A stretch of 64,000 nt of DNA from Vibrio cortegadensis (GTDB lineage: Bacteria; Pseudomonadota; Gammaproteobacteria; Enterobacterales; Vibrionaceae), in assembly GCF_024347395.1 (NCBI RefSeq), contig NZ_AP025472.1:2604001-2668000 (forward strand), read 5' to 3'. Positions within the stretch are counted from its first letter, which is position 1, and each line of letters opens with the position of its first letter. The notes beneath the pieces are model-generated. The model saw only the letters and a program-made list of their open reading frames with translations, searched no databases and was not told where the DNA came from. Made by a program: the position numbers and the translations under genes. This document shows positions 53,545 through 62,587 of the stretch, piece by piece.

Positions 53545-53750
53545 AGTGATGCCTTTCAATGAAGATAAGAATAGGATATTGCCTATTTGAAATGTGGGCA
53601 AGTCAGAAATTTCGACCGATTGATGATCTAAAACAGTTTTAATGCGTGATTGATTGGGTTAACATGCGCGACTTTGTAGCCATCGCTCAACATTTCACCT
53701 GAATATGGTGTATGTTTTTTTAAGGTTATTATTTATTAGGTTGGATGACC

Positions 53751-54431
53751 ATGCCAGTAAATACAATTATGGGGTTATTTGCAAAGTCCCCTCTTAAGCC
53801 TTTGCAGCGCCACGTTGTGTGCGTAAATGAATGTTGCTCTCACCTAGTCAATTTTTTTGAAGTCAGTTCAAAAGGTGACTGGGAAAAAGCAGCAGAAATT
53901 CGCGCTCAAATTTCTCACCTAGAGAAAGAAGCTGACGTACTCAAGCGCGAAATTCGTCTTAAACTTCCTCGTGGTTTATTCATGCCCGTTGATCGCACCG
54001 ATATGTTGGAGCTATTAACTCAGCAAGATAAACTCGCCAACCTCGCGAAAGACATTTCTGGTCGTGTATATGGCCGTCAACTTGTCATTCCTGAAGTGAT
54101 GCAAGAAAACTTCATTGCTTACGTCAAGCGTTGCTTAGACGCAGCAAATCAAGCTCAGAAAGTAATTAATGAGCTCGATGAGTTATTGGAAACAGGATTC
54201 AAAGGCCGCGAAGTCACACTTGTAGCTGAAATGATCAATCAACTGGATGTGATTGAAGATGATACGGACGCGATACAGATTGTTCTTCGCCAACAATTAA
54301 TGGCAATAGAAGCAGACCACAATCCTATCGACATCATGTTCCTGTATAAAATTCTTGAATGGGTCGGCGGCATTGCAGATCAAGCTCAGCGCGTAGGCGC
54401 TCGTCTTGAAGTTATGCTTTCTCGATCTTAA
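53751..54431 (+). CDS. PhoU-like DUF47 protein paired with the phosphate permease
   Basis: This 226-aa helical protein belongs to the DUF47/TIGR00153 family, related in fold to PhoU, and is usually encoded just before Pit-type permeases. Features are MPVNTIMGLFAKSPLKPLQ at the start, EKEADVLKREIRLKLPRGLFMPVDRTD in the middle, and a final IEDDTDAIQIVLRQQL... VGGIADQAQRVG region. An ATG two codons upstream (53745) is possible; neither has a strong Shine-Dalgarno. It probably regulates or assists the permease gene 130 bases downstream; that is inferred from context. Confidence 0.88.
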   Translation: MPVNTIMGLFAKSPLKPLQRHVVCVNECCSHLVNFFEVSSKGDWEKAAEIRAQISHLEKEADVLKREIRLKLPRGLFMPVDRTDMLELLTQQDKLANLAKDISGRVYGRQLVIPEVMQENFIAYVKRCLDAANQAQKVINELDELLETGFKGREVTLVAEMINQLDVIEDDTDAIQIVLRQQLMAIEADHNPIDIMFLYKILEWVGGIADQAQRVGARLEVMLSRS

Positions 54432-54561
54432 ATCATAAGTTAACCATATAACGAAGAGCATTTTTTAACCCAATTTACTTATGCGATGGTCATTTCCTCG
54501 CTGAGTGTTTTTTTGCGTCTAAATTTGTTCCGCTTGTTATCAAACAACTAGGTATTACGCG

Positions 54562-55824
54562 ATGGATATCCTTGCGAATTACGGCACTGTCCTGATTATT
54601 GTTGCAGCCGCTTTCGGTTTCTTGATGGCTATTGGTATTGGTGCAAACGATGTTGCCAATGCGATGGGTACATCTGTTGGCTCTAAAGCATTAACCGTTA
54701 AACAAGCGATCATTATTGCAATGATCTTTGAATTTGCTGGCGCTTATCTTGCCGGTGGTGAAGTTACAGACACAATCCGTAAAGGTGTTATCGAAACATC
54801 TCTATTTGCTGATCAGCCTGATGTGCTTGTCTATGGCATGATGTCTGCGCTTTTAGCTGCAGGTACATGGCTATTACTCGCTTCTTACATGGGCTGGCCT
54901 GTTTCAACGACTCACTCTATTATCGGTGCAATCATTGGTTTTGCATGTGTTTCAGTGGGTACTGAAGCGGTTGACTGGGATTCAGTTCAAGGTATTGTCG
55001 GAAGTTGGATTATTACTCCTGTTATTTCCGGTTTCTTCGCTTATGTCATCTTTGTCAGCGCCCAGCGACTGATATTTGATACTGAAAACCCTCTGTTTAA
55101 TGCTAAACGATTCGTCCCTGTATACATGTTCATCACTACAATGGTGATTGCATTAGTGACGATTAAGAAAGGTCTTAAACACGTTGGTCTTCACCTAAGC
55201 AATACTGAAGCGTGGGTTTGGGCTGCGGCTTTCTCCACTCTAGTCATGGTTGGTGGTTTCTTATACATCAAACACAAATTTGCTAACCGCGAAGAAGACC
55301 ACGGGTTTTCGGGCGTTGAAGGTATTTTCAGCGTGTTAATGGTTATCACGGCATGTGCTATGGCATTTGCTCACGGTTCTAACGATGTGGCAAACGCAAT
55401 CGGTCCTCTATCTGCTGTCGTTTCTACGGTTGAAAACATGGGCGAGCTTACTGCTAAAAGTAACATTGCTTGGTGGATTCTACCTCTAGGTGGTATCGGT
55501 ATTGTAGTTGGTCTTGCAACCATGGGTCATAAAGTAATGGCGACTGTTGGTACTGGTATTACAGAACTAACACCTAGCCGTGGCTTTGCTGCTCAACTAG
55601 CAACTGCATGTACTGTTGTTTTGGCATCTGGTACTGGCCTTCCAATCTCAACCACACAGACACTTGTTGGTGCGGTGTTGGGTGTAGGCTTTGCTCGTGG
55701 TATTGCAGCACTTAACTTAGGTGTGGTACGAAATATCGTGGCATCTTGGATTGTGACGCTACCAGCAGGGGCTTTGCTTGCGGTTATCTTCTTCTATGCT
55801 ATCCAAGCCGCTTTCGCCGCTTAA
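54562..55824 (+). CDS. pit: Inorganic phosphate transporter, Pit family
   Basis: This is a low-affinity phosphate permease, probably driven by protons or sodium. The 420-aa protein has about ten membrane helices and the two inverted PiT signature repeats: GIGANDVANAMGTSVGSKALT near residue 26 and AFAHGSNDVANAIGPLSAVV near residue 270. Conserved GWPVSTTHSIIGAIIG and GLPISTTQTLVGAVLG segments follow each. Together with the upstream PhoU-like gene it forms a phosphate-uptake pair. No Pho box was seen upstream. Confidence 0.95.
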   Translation: MDILANYGTVLIIVAAAFGFLMAIGIGANDVANAMGTSVGSKALTVKQAIIIAMIFEFAGAYLAGGEVTDTIRKGVIETSLFADQPDVLVYGMMSALLAAGTWLLLASYMGWPVSTTHSIIGAIIGFACVSVGTEAVDWDSVQGIVGSWIITPVISGFFAYVIFVSAQRLIFDTENPLFNAKRFVPVYMFITTMVIALVTIKKGLKHVGLHLSNTEAWVWAAAFSTLVMVGGFLYIKHKFANREEDHGFSGVEGIFSVLMVITACAMAFAHGSNDVANAIGPLSAVVSTVENMGELTAKSNIAWWILPLGGIGIVVGLATMGHKVMATVGTGITELTPSRGFAAQLATACTVVLASGTGLPISTTQTLVGAVLGVGFARGIAALNLGVVRNIVASWIVTLPAGALLAVIFFYAIQAAFAA

Positions 55825-55896
55825 GCCATATTAGAAATGAGTCCAATATAGTATTTCTATGTAAATACTATGTCATTATTGACTCAATCGCACAGA

Positions 55897-55920
55897 AAGG
55901 GAGGCTTTGCCTCCCTTCTT
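55897..55920 (+). terminator. Terminator after pit
   Basis: A perfect 9-bp stem AAGGGAGGC / GCCTCCCTT with a three-base loop is followed by CTTCTTT, an imperfect T-run, about 70 bases past the pit stop. Confidence 0.7.
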
Positions 55921-56020
55921 TGTTGCACGAGAATAAGAAAGTTCATACTATTCGCTAAGAAAATATGAAGGCTAGAATTAAGACAATGGCCTCCCAATTT
56001 GAATTGTTAAGGGATTTACT

Positions 56021-56632
56021 GTGAAAAAACTGATCTGTATGGTTTTGTTTGCTGTTCTCGCTGCCCCTGCAGCCTTTGCTCAAGACCGTTATATTGCTGA
56101 CAAGCTCTTTACTTACCTACATTCTGGCCCAAATAACACTTTCCGCATTATCGGCAGTGTTGACGCTGGTGATAAAGTAAAGTTCATCAAAACAAACAAA
56201 CAGACTGGCTTTAGCGAAATCGTTGATGCTAAAGGTCGCAAAGGCTGGGTTGAAAGCAAGTTCATCACTCGCAAAGAAAGCATGGCGATCCGTTTGCCTA
56301 AGTTAGAAAAAGAGCTCACCGATGTTAAGGCACTTTTAGCTAACGCACGTAAAAATGCGGACAATGAAAAAGCAGGTCTTGCGGACTCACTTGCGACTCG
56401 TAATAAACAGATTTCAGATTTAGAACAGAGCTACAGCGATATCAGCCAAAAGCTCACCTCTTCTCAAACAGAGAATCGAGAGTTACGTGCCAAGCTTGAT
56501 ACTCAGAAAGATGATTTGCTACTGAAATACTTCACTTACGGTGGTGGTGTTGCAGGTATTGGTTTGCTTCTTGGTTTACTACTTCCTCACATTATCCCTC
56601 GCCGTAAAAAAGCACCAAACGGCTGGGCATAA
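56021..56632 (+). CDS. ygiM: SH3-domain and coiled-coil membrane protein (YgiM-like, TIGR04211)
   Basis: The 203-aa protein has a signal peptide cleaved near AFAQ, and a bacterial SH3 domain (residues 25-85, LHSGPNNTFRIIGSVDAGDKVKF ... KGWVESKFI). A long coiled coil (90-165), one membrane helix near the C terminus (about 172-192) and a basic tail RRKKAPNGWA complete it. The start is GTG with AGGG upstream. In E. coli ygiM also neighbours cca. SH3b domains often bind peptidoglycan peptides, but no role is established here. Confidence 0.88.
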   Translation: MKKLICMVLFAVLAAPAAFAQDRYIADKLFTYLHSGPNNTFRIIGSVDAGDKVKFIKTNKQTGFSEIVDAKGRKGWVESKFITRKESMAIRLPKLEKELTDVKALLANARKNADNEKAGLADSLATRNKQISDLEQSYSDISQKLTSSQTENRELRAKLDTQKDDLLLKYFTYGGGVAGIGLLLGLLLPHIIPRRKKAPNGWA

Positions 56633-56670
56633 TAACAATACTCTAATCGTATTGCGGTAGTAAAAAGATA

Positions 56671-56701
56671 AAAGGTCACCCTAACTGGAGTGACCTTTTT
56701 T
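56671..56701. terminator. Bidirectional terminator between ygiM and gspB
   Basis: A perfect 9-bp stem AAAGGTCAC / GTGACCTTT with a ten-base loop is followed by TTTTTT (counting the arm) on the plus strand, between convergent genes. Confidence 0.85.
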
Positions 56702-56762
56702 GATCGCTTAAACATTTGTCATGCATCACTTCAGGCGTAGACACAAACGCCAATATCAGCGC

Positions 56763-57713
56763 TTAACCTTGCCATTCATACAAAGCAGGAAGTTCAAGTA
56801 ATTGATCTTCAAATTCAACGATCACCGATTGTGGTTTGATTTTCAATAGCTGAATTTGATTCTCGATCCAATCCCCTTCGCTATATTCATGATCATTAAT
56901 TTTTACCCAGCGTCTCTGGCTGTCACTCGAGTACATATGAGTCTGCAAGTTCAGCGCAGGCAAGCGGCCTTGATATTGATAGCCAGTCTTGTCTATATCA
57001 ATGGTTTCACGATTAAATAGCTTCTCATTGGCGCTGAATGAACCTGAGTCTGCCGTTGCCTGTAAAGCCGACTGAAACTTCAAGGCTAACTCTGGTGATA
57101 GGGAGCTTAAGTCTAGCTCCTCTAATCCCATATTTTGATCTATTGAAAGAGGCGCGTCCGGATTATCCTTAAAAGGTGGAGATGTGGGCTCTGGTGCTGT
57201 TAGTCGGTCTAACTTCGTTAAATCCTCATCAGATGGTTCAACACTCTTAGAATCGGCTACAGGCACTATTGCGGAAGAGAGCGAAGTATCATCGAGACTC
57301 TCAATATCAACTAACTGAGGGGTAAGCTCAAGTTGAGAATAAGTTGGATAGCTCAGTAATTTGAACTCCGATTTTTCCTCTACTGAGGCGCTCACCGTTT
57401 TGACTGCATTTTGGCCTTGCTCTTGAGCTTGGCTTTGAGCCTGAATCCGAATTGGAGTATCCGCTTGAATAGCAGCGGCATTGACTATCGGGTGCTGCTC
57501 GCTAATCAGACGCACCTCGTTAGCACGATAAGCTTCGAGCCCTAAATAACTCGCCACCGCAACGATAGGAAGTACCCCAAGCATCAGCATATAAGACAAT
57601 TTGAGCTGAGGCCTGTGCTCTTCATTTCGCCCGTTAGAAAGGTTTTGATAAGGAGTCAACATTGCCTGTCTGCTTTGTTCTGAATCCTGTAATGCACTCA
57701 TGACTTGTGACAT
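56763..57713 (-). CDS. gspB: GspB/ExeB-like accessory protein of type II secretion
   Basis: GspB (ExeB) partners GspA in helping the type II secretin assemble through the peptidoglycan. The 316-aa protein has a short cytoplasmic tail, one membrane helix (about residues 40-60) and a long Ser/Asp/Pro-rich periplasmic linker. The GspB C-terminal domain spans about 245-316 (LPALNLQTHMYSSDSQRRWVKIN, GDWIENQIQLLKI, VIVEFEDQLLELP). The ATG follows the gspA stop directly. No type II secretion core genes are in this window. Confidence 0.85.
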   Translation of the reverse strand: MSQVMSALQDSEQSRQAMLTPYQNLSNGRNEEHRPQLKLSYMLMLGVLPIVAVASYLGLEAYRANEVRLISEQHPIVNAAAIQADTPIRIQAQSQAQEQGQNAVKTVSASVEEKSEFKLLSYPTYSQLELTPQLVDIESLDDTSLSSAIVPVADSKSVEPSDEDLTKLDRLTAPEPTSPPFKDNPDAPLSIDQNMGLEELDLSSLSPELALKFQSALQATADSGSFSANEKLFNRETIDIDKTGYQYQGRLPALNLQTHMYSSDSQRRWVKINDHEYSEGDWIENQIQLLKIKPQSVIVEFEDQLLELPALYEWQG

Positions 57714-59414
57714 TTACGCCACCTCCGGTTCAATCGTGCGTAGTTTAGGCGCATCGGGTTGAGCTAACTGCTCTAAACGTTGCAACGTCTGCTTGCCCGC
57801 AATACCATCGACCGACATGTTTTGCCAACGTTGGAACGTTTTCACTTTCTGTTCAACATTGCTATCAAAATATGGACTATCGAGTGATGGCTCTCCAAGT
57901 ACGAGAGAAAGCTTGCGTTCGAGTATTCGAACCTTCTCACTGCGTTGAGATTTTTTTAACGTTTCGCGCAATTCACTCTTCCAAATGGCGTAATATTCAC
58001 TACTCCATAAGCTTTGAAGCATAGATGATGACATCTGTACTCGTTGCTGCCCAATCAAAATTTCAACCTGATCCTTTGATGCGGCATAAAGCACGGCATA
58101 CAACTCTTCATGGTTATAACTCAACAGTAAAACAACTGGGGTTTGTTGTTTGATTAAGTCCACTAAGCGCCCTTTCTTCGTATCACAGATAAACAGGCTT
58201 TGTAGGTTTTCAGTACATAATCCGTCTCGTACGGATGCCTGATAGCCCCATAACTTATACAGCTCTTGTATTGCTTCTACTTGGCTTGCGCCTTTTTGCA
58301 AGACATTCACAAGTTCAGCGGGGATGGAAATCTCATTATCATCAGCAGTCGTAGCATTTAAACCAGCATCGCCATCGTCTTTTGAGTCAATATTTTGTTG
58401 TTGAGCCGTCATCTGAACGGTTGAAATTGTACCTTGTTGAGCTTCTTTCCCTATGACATCAATGTATGGCAAAACCACGTTATAGCTTGCAACCGCTAAT
58501 ACAGACCCAAGCGAGAGTGCACTTAAATATTTCCATACAGGCTGAGTGCTGAGTGCTTGACGAGATGACTTTTTCGAATGATTGATATCACTGCCATGCG
58601 GAGAAACTTGATACTGCATGACATCATGACATGCTCGCTTCACCGTCTGCACACTCAAGTTAGGCTCCCCATGATGATGGGCGTATTGCAAAGATTTATC
58701 ACACACTAAGTTAATTAACCTTGGAATGCCCTGCGTTGCTTGCGCGATAACCTTTATTGAACTCGCTTGGAAGATGTCACGAGAACCACCCGCCATTTTG
58801 ATTCTAAAATCGATATATTGCCCGGTCTCACTTACGTTTAAAGGAAGCAAGTGATAACGCCCTGTGATGCGCTGGGCAAGTTGACGAAGCTGAGTCGTTT
58901 GCAGTTGTTGTTGTAACTCAGGTTGGCCAACCAACAGTACTTTTAACAGCTTACGTTGGTCTGTCTCAAGGTTGGTTAATAAACGTAGTTGTTCTAGCAC
59001 TTCAGCTGCTAGGTGTTGGGCTTCATCAATCACCAGCAGGGTTTGGATATTTTTACCATGGTTTTCAATCAAGTAATGACTGATCGTTTGACTAAGTTGT
59101 TTAAGGCTCGCTTGCTCTGGATACTTTAGTGAAAATTCATCACAAATGGCTTCAAGCAAGTCAGAGCTTGAGAAGGTGGGATTTAAAATCAAACCCGCTT
59201 TCGTACTGCTATCTAAATTAGCCAGCATTGCACGAGCAACCGTTGTTTTCCCCGTCCCCACTTCACCAGTAAGCATGGCAAAACCACCGCCATCACCCAG
59301 TCCGGCTTGTAAATGCTGCATCGCTTCTTGGTGACGTTGGCTTAAGAAAAGATAACGAGAGTTTGGCACAATCGAAAATGGTGCCTCATTAAATCCAAAA
59401 AAATCCTTATACAT
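57714..59414 (-). CDS. gspA: GspA/ExeA-like ATPase with peptidoglycan-binding domain
   Basis: GspA (ExeA) is a membrane-bound AAA+ ATPase that binds peptidoglycan and guides secretin assembly. In this 566-aa protein Walker A GEVGTGKTT is at residues 50-58 and Walker B LLVIDEAQ at 126-133. A sensor/arginine region (QRITGRYHL) and one membrane helix (about 295-316) follow. Then comes a periplasmic part with an apparently inactive C39-like fold (around 390-490) and a PG_binding_1 domain near the end (SNVEQKVKTFQRWQNMSVDGIAGKQTLQRL). The frame extends 13 codons upstream, but MYKDFFGFNEAPF at 59414 is the family N terminus. Divergent from cca. Confidence 0.9.
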   Translation of the reverse strand: MYKDFFGFNEAPFSIVPNSRYLFLSQRHQEAMQHLQAGLGDGGGFAMLTGEVGTGKTTVARAMLANLDSSTKAGLILNPTFSSSDLLEAICDEFSLKYPEQASLKQLSQTISHYLIENHGKNIQTLLVIDEAQHLAAEVLEQLRLLTNLETDQRKLLKVLLVGQPELQQQLQTTQLRQLAQRITGRYHLLPLNVSETGQYIDFRIKMAGGSRDIFQASSIKVIAQATQGIPRLINLVCDKSLQYAHHHGEPNLSVQTVKRACHDVMQYQVSPHGSDINHSKKSSRQALSTQPVWKYLSALSLGSVLAVASYNVVLPYIDVIGKEAQQGTISTVQMTAQQQNIDSKDDGDAGLNATTADDNEISIPAELVNVLQKGASQVEAIQELYKLWGYQASVRDGLCTENLQSLFICDTKKGRLVDLIKQQTPVVLLLSYNHEELYAVLYAASKDQVEILIGQQRVQMSSSMLQSLWSSEYYAIWKSELRETLKKSQRSEKVRILERKLSLVLGEPSLDSPYFDSNVEQKVKTFQRWQNMSVDGIAGKQTLQRLEQLAQPDAPKLRTIEPEVA

Positions 59415-59500
59415 ACTCTCGTCTCTACAATCATGGTTAAAGGAAAGTACCATTGCTTGCTACAATGTCCAACAGCATCTGAAAAAATTAGAGGTAATAC

Positions 59501-60715
59501 GTGCAAGTTTACTTAGTTGGCGGCGCAGTTCGCGATCGATTGTTGAATATTGACGTTTATGATCAAGATTGGGTGGTGGTTGGTTCGAGCCCAGAAGAGA
59601 TGATCAAACAAGGTTATACACCCGTAGGTAAAGATTTCCCTGTCTTTTTGCATCCCAAAACTAAGCAGGAACATGCTCTTGCTCGAACGGAAAGAAAAAC
59701 ATCAGCTGGATATACTGGATTCGAATGCCACTTTTCACCAGATGTCTCTTTAGAGGACGATCTACAACGCCGCGATCTGACAATCAATGCGATAGCTCAA
59801 GCCCAAAATGGTGATCTTATCGATCCTTACGGCGGTCAAGATGATCTCAACAACCGCATTCTTCGCCATGTATCTCACGCTTTCGTTGAAGATCCTCTCA
59901 GAGTATTAAGAGTCGCACGCTTTGCGGCAAAACTGGCTCACCTTGGTTTTCGAGTTGCCGATGAGACCCTCAACTTAATGCGAGATATTGTCCGTTCTGG
60001 TGAGCTTGCACACTTGACACCAGAAAGAGTTTGGCAAGAGTGGCATAAATCACTCAGCACTCAGAACCCTGAAGTCTTTCTTTCGACTCTAAGAGAATGC
60101 GGTGCATTGGCAGCGGTATTGCCTGAAATTGACGCTTTATTTGGCGTTCCCCAGCCTGAGAAGTGGCACCCAGAAATAGACACTGGCATTCATACTTTAA
60201 TGGTCGCACAACAGGCCGCTATACTCAGCCCGTCGTTACCCGTACGCCTCGCCGCTCAACTGCACGATTTAGGCAAAGGCGTGACGCCTGAAAGCGAATG
60301 GCCGAGCCACAAAATGCATTGTCATACGGGTATCAAGCTCATCCAATCGCTGTCAGACCGGGTTCGAATTCCTAATGAATTTAAAGATCTTGCCCTTCTA
60401 GTATGCGAACAACATACCAATATTCACCGCGCGATGGAGCTTAAGCCAGCAACGATATTGAAGATCCTTAATAAGTTTGATGTCTGGCGTAAACCTGAAA
60501 GACTCAATGATATTCTCATCTGTTGCCAAGCGGATCACGCAGGTCGGAAAGGGTGTGAAGAGAATCCATACCCTCAACGAGATCGTTTTGAAAAGGCTTA
60601 TCGCCAAGCCCTCACCGTTCAAGTGCAATCAATCATCGCTGACGGCTTTCAAGGTAAACAGATCAGAGATGAGATGGAAAAAAGAAGAGTAGAAACCATC
60701 GCCTCAATCGTCTGA
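59501..60715 (+). CDS. cca: Multifunctional CCA-adding enzyme
   Basis: Cca adds or repairs the 3' CCA of tRNAs; the proteobacterial long form also has phosphatase and phosphodiesterase activity. The 404-aa protein starts with a GTG codon with AGAGG upstream. Residues 1-30 hold GGAVRDRLL and DQDWVVVG (the two catalytic acids). The RRDLTINAIA and EDPLRVLRVARFAAKL blocks follow, and the HD domain around residue 250 has LHDLGKGVTP. E. coli Cca is 412 aa. It ends in a strong terminator facing uppP. Confidence 0.97.
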   Translation: MQVYLVGGAVRDRLLNIDVYDQDWVVVGSSPEEMIKQGYTPVGKDFPVFLHPKTKQEHALARTERKTSAGYTGFECHFSPDVSLEDDLQRRDLTINAIAQAQNGDLIDPYGGQDDLNNRILRHVSHAFVEDPLRVLRVARFAAKLAHLGFRVADETLNLMRDIVRSGELAHLTPERVWQEWHKSLSTQNPEVFLSTLRECGALAAVLPEIDALFGVPQPEKWHPEIDTGIHTLMVAQQAAILSPSLPVRLAAQLHDLGKGVTPESEWPSHKMHCHTGIKLIQSLSDRVRIPNEFKDLALLVCEQHTNIHRAMELKPATILKILNKFDVWRKPERLNDILICCQADHAGRKGCEENPYPQRDRFEKAYRQALTVQVQSIIADGFQGKQIRDEMEKRRVETIASIV

Positions 60716-60721
60716 CTATAA

Positions 60722-60751
60722 AAAAGGCTCACGATTAATCGTGAGCCTTTT
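60722..60751. terminator. Bidirectional terminator between cca and uppP
   Basis: A perfect 15-base inverted repeat AAAAGGCTCACGATT / AATCGTGAGCCTTTT with T-runs on both ends lies between convergent genes. Confidence 0.94.
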
Positions 60752-60771
60752 CTAGATGCTTGAGTAGCTCT

Positions 60772-61575
60772 CTAGTTCATCAGCAAAAATGCTATCAAAC
60801 CACCACCAAGTAGTAAGCGGTAGATAACGAACGGCATCATACCCATGCGTGAAATGAGCTTTAGGAAGAAATGAATACAGATATAGGCACTAATGAATGA
60901 CGTGACAATCCCCGTCAACAAGAAACCGACATGAACCGGATCGCCACTAATGACAAGCTTAAGCCCTAGATAGCCACCAGCAAGAGCGATGATTGGAATC
61001 GACATTAAGAATGAGAAACGCGCGGCAGCCTCACGAGTAAAACCTAAATACAGCGCGGCGGTGATGGTCGCACCTGAGCGAGACGTTCCAGGAATGATCG
61101 CCATTGCTTGAGCAATACCAATAAACAAGGCTTTTTTCCAACCAGCTTGGTATTCATCATCAGCAAGCGATGAGTTCTTATCAACCCACCACAATAATAA
61201 GCCAAAAATAATCGTGGTAGTCGCAATTACCCACGCACTGCGTAAGTAAAGTTCAACAATGTCTTTCATCAATAAACCAAAGACACAAGCAGGGATCGTC
61301 GCAAGTACGATCATCCAAGCCAGTTTCGCCTCTTTACTGCGATCGCCTTTGAAGATGGATCCAAATAGTGCACCAAACAGTGTCACGACCTCTTTTCTAA
61401 AGTAGATCACTACGGCCGCTAGAGTTCCCACATGAACAGCAACATCGAACGCTAAACCTTGATCTTCCCAACCCAAAATGGCCGATGGTAAAATCAAGTG
61501 GGCTGAACTAGAGATCGGTAAGAATTCAGTTAAGCCCTGAATGAGTGCCAAAATAAACGCTTCTATATAACTCAT
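60772..61575 (-). CDS. uppP: Undecaprenyl-diphosphatase (bacitracin resistance protein)
   Basis: UppP recycles undecaprenyl pyrophosphate to the monophosphate carrier that MraY uses. The 267-aa membrane protein has the active-site motifs QGLTEFLPISSSAHLIL at residues 14-30 and IPGTSRSGATIT near 175. About eight hydrophobic helices are visible. It is last in the folB-folK-uppP run, 36 bases after folK. E. coli has the same neighbours (plsY divergent from folB and uppP). Confidence 0.97.
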   Translation of the reverse strand: MSYIEAFILALIQGLTEFLPISSSAHLILPSAILGWEDQGLAFDVAVHVGTLAAVVIYFRKEVVTLFGALFGSIFKGDRSKEAKLAWMIVLATIPACVFGLLMKDIVELYLRSAWVIATTTIIFGLLLWWVDKNSSLADDEYQAGWKKALFIGIAQAMAIIPGTSRSGATITAALYLGFTREAAARFSFLMSIPIIALAGGYLGLKLVISGDPVHVGFLLTGIVTSFISAYICIHFFLKLISRMGMMPFVIYRLLLGGGLIAFLLMN

Positions 61576-61611
61576 TTTTTACTCTTATTATTAGGCCTTA
61601 GACCTTTGGTT

Positions 61612-62109
61612 TTATTTGAAGTCTTGGTTAAAACATAGACTTACAGCTTGCAATGAATCGAGGTTATCCATCTGTTGATAGATTTGTGCCACGCTTCGCC
61701 CGTCAGAAGGGATGATCTTCTCTGGGCATAAATCATAAAGCGGCTGAGTAACGAATGGATATTTAAAAATATCACTGCGCGGCAACTCTGGTGAAGATTG
61801 AGAAATCACATCACCAAACAACACGATATCAAGATCTAAATTACGATCTTGATATTTATGAGCATTCTCTAAACGCCCCCATTTTAGCTCGATTTGACGA
61901 AGCAAAAGTGAGAATTCAGTTAAAGAGCGATCCGTTTTTAGCTCAATGACAAAGTTGTAAAAAGCGTGGCTATCAAAACCAACAGGTTCGCACTCATATA
62001 CTGGCGATGAGCGTAGTTGTTCCCCTAGAAGAGCAAGCTCATCCCATGCCGCTTGGGCATGCTTATCTCGATCTATGTTGGTTCCGACACCAACATACAC
62101 GGTGTTCAT
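61612..62109 (-). CDS. folK: 2-amino-4-hydroxy-6-hydroxymethyldihydropteridine pyrophosphokinase (FolK type)
   Basis: HPPK activates the pterin for dihydropteroate synthase in folate synthesis. The 165-aa protein has the family features VYVGVGTNIDRDKHAQAA, YEFVIELKT-type FYNFVIELKTDRSL, and the signature KYQDRNLDLDIVLFGD with metal-binding aspartates. It overlaps folB by four bases. In E. coli the main folK lies elsewhere, next to pcnB. Many Vibrio genomes may carry a second copy, so this could be the additional paralogue rather than the only one. Confidence 0.92.
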   Translation of the reverse strand: MNTVYVGVGTNIDRDKHAQAAWDELALLGEQLRSSPVYECEPVGFDSHAFYNFVIELKTDRSLTEFSLLLRQIELKWGRLENAHKYQDRNLDLDIVLFGDVISQSSPELPRSDIFKYPFVTQPLYDLCPEKIIPSDGRSVAQIYQQMDNLDSLQAVSLCFNQDFK

Positions 62110-62465
62110 GCCGCGCCTCGCTCTATCACAACACCAACAGATTTCGCTTGTGGTACAGCTCCAGGTTTCGCTAAACGGATTTTAACCCAAGGCACTGAAA
62201 AGCGAGACATAATTAATTCCGCAATCTCTTCTGCAACGCGTTCAACCAGTAGAAAACGCCCACCTTCTATATGCTCCAACACTGCGGTACTCACTTTTGA
62301 ATAGTCCAGAGCATCAACTACATCATCACTTTTACCCGCAGGGCGGTTGTCGTGAGCCATTTCAATATCAAGAACTAGCTTCTGTTTTATTTCTTGTTCC
62401 CAATCATAAACACCGATAGTTGTGATTACTTCTAATTGCTCGATAAAAATTTTATCCAATGTCAT
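62106..62465 (-). CDS. folB: Dihydroneopterin aldolase
   Basis: FolB converts 7,8-dihydroneopterin to 6-hydroxymethyl-dihydropterin, the substrate of FolK encoded just downstream. The 119-aa protein (E. coli 122) has MTLDKIFIEQLEVITTIGVYDWEQ, the catalytic-site DALDYSKVSTAVLEHIEGGRFLLVERVAEEIA segment with the conserved Glu and Tyr, and a Lys near the C terminus in RLAKPGAVPQAKSVGV. Divergent from plsY across about 120 bases. Confidence 0.96.
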   Translation of the reverse strand: MTLDKIFIEQLEVITTIGVYDWEQEIKQKLVLDIEMAHDNRPAGKSDDVVDALDYSKVSTAVLEHIEGGRFLLVERVAEEIAELIMSRFSVPWVKIRLAKPGAVPQAKSVGVVIERGAA

Positions 62466-62587
62466 TTACTGTCCCTTTAGAGGTCGGATACCCTAAGCGG
62501 GTAAAAAATCGTATTATTATTGCCATTCAGGATATGATATCAATTACTCTTTGATTGAGCATTAATTTCCCCTCCTTAAGGACCACT

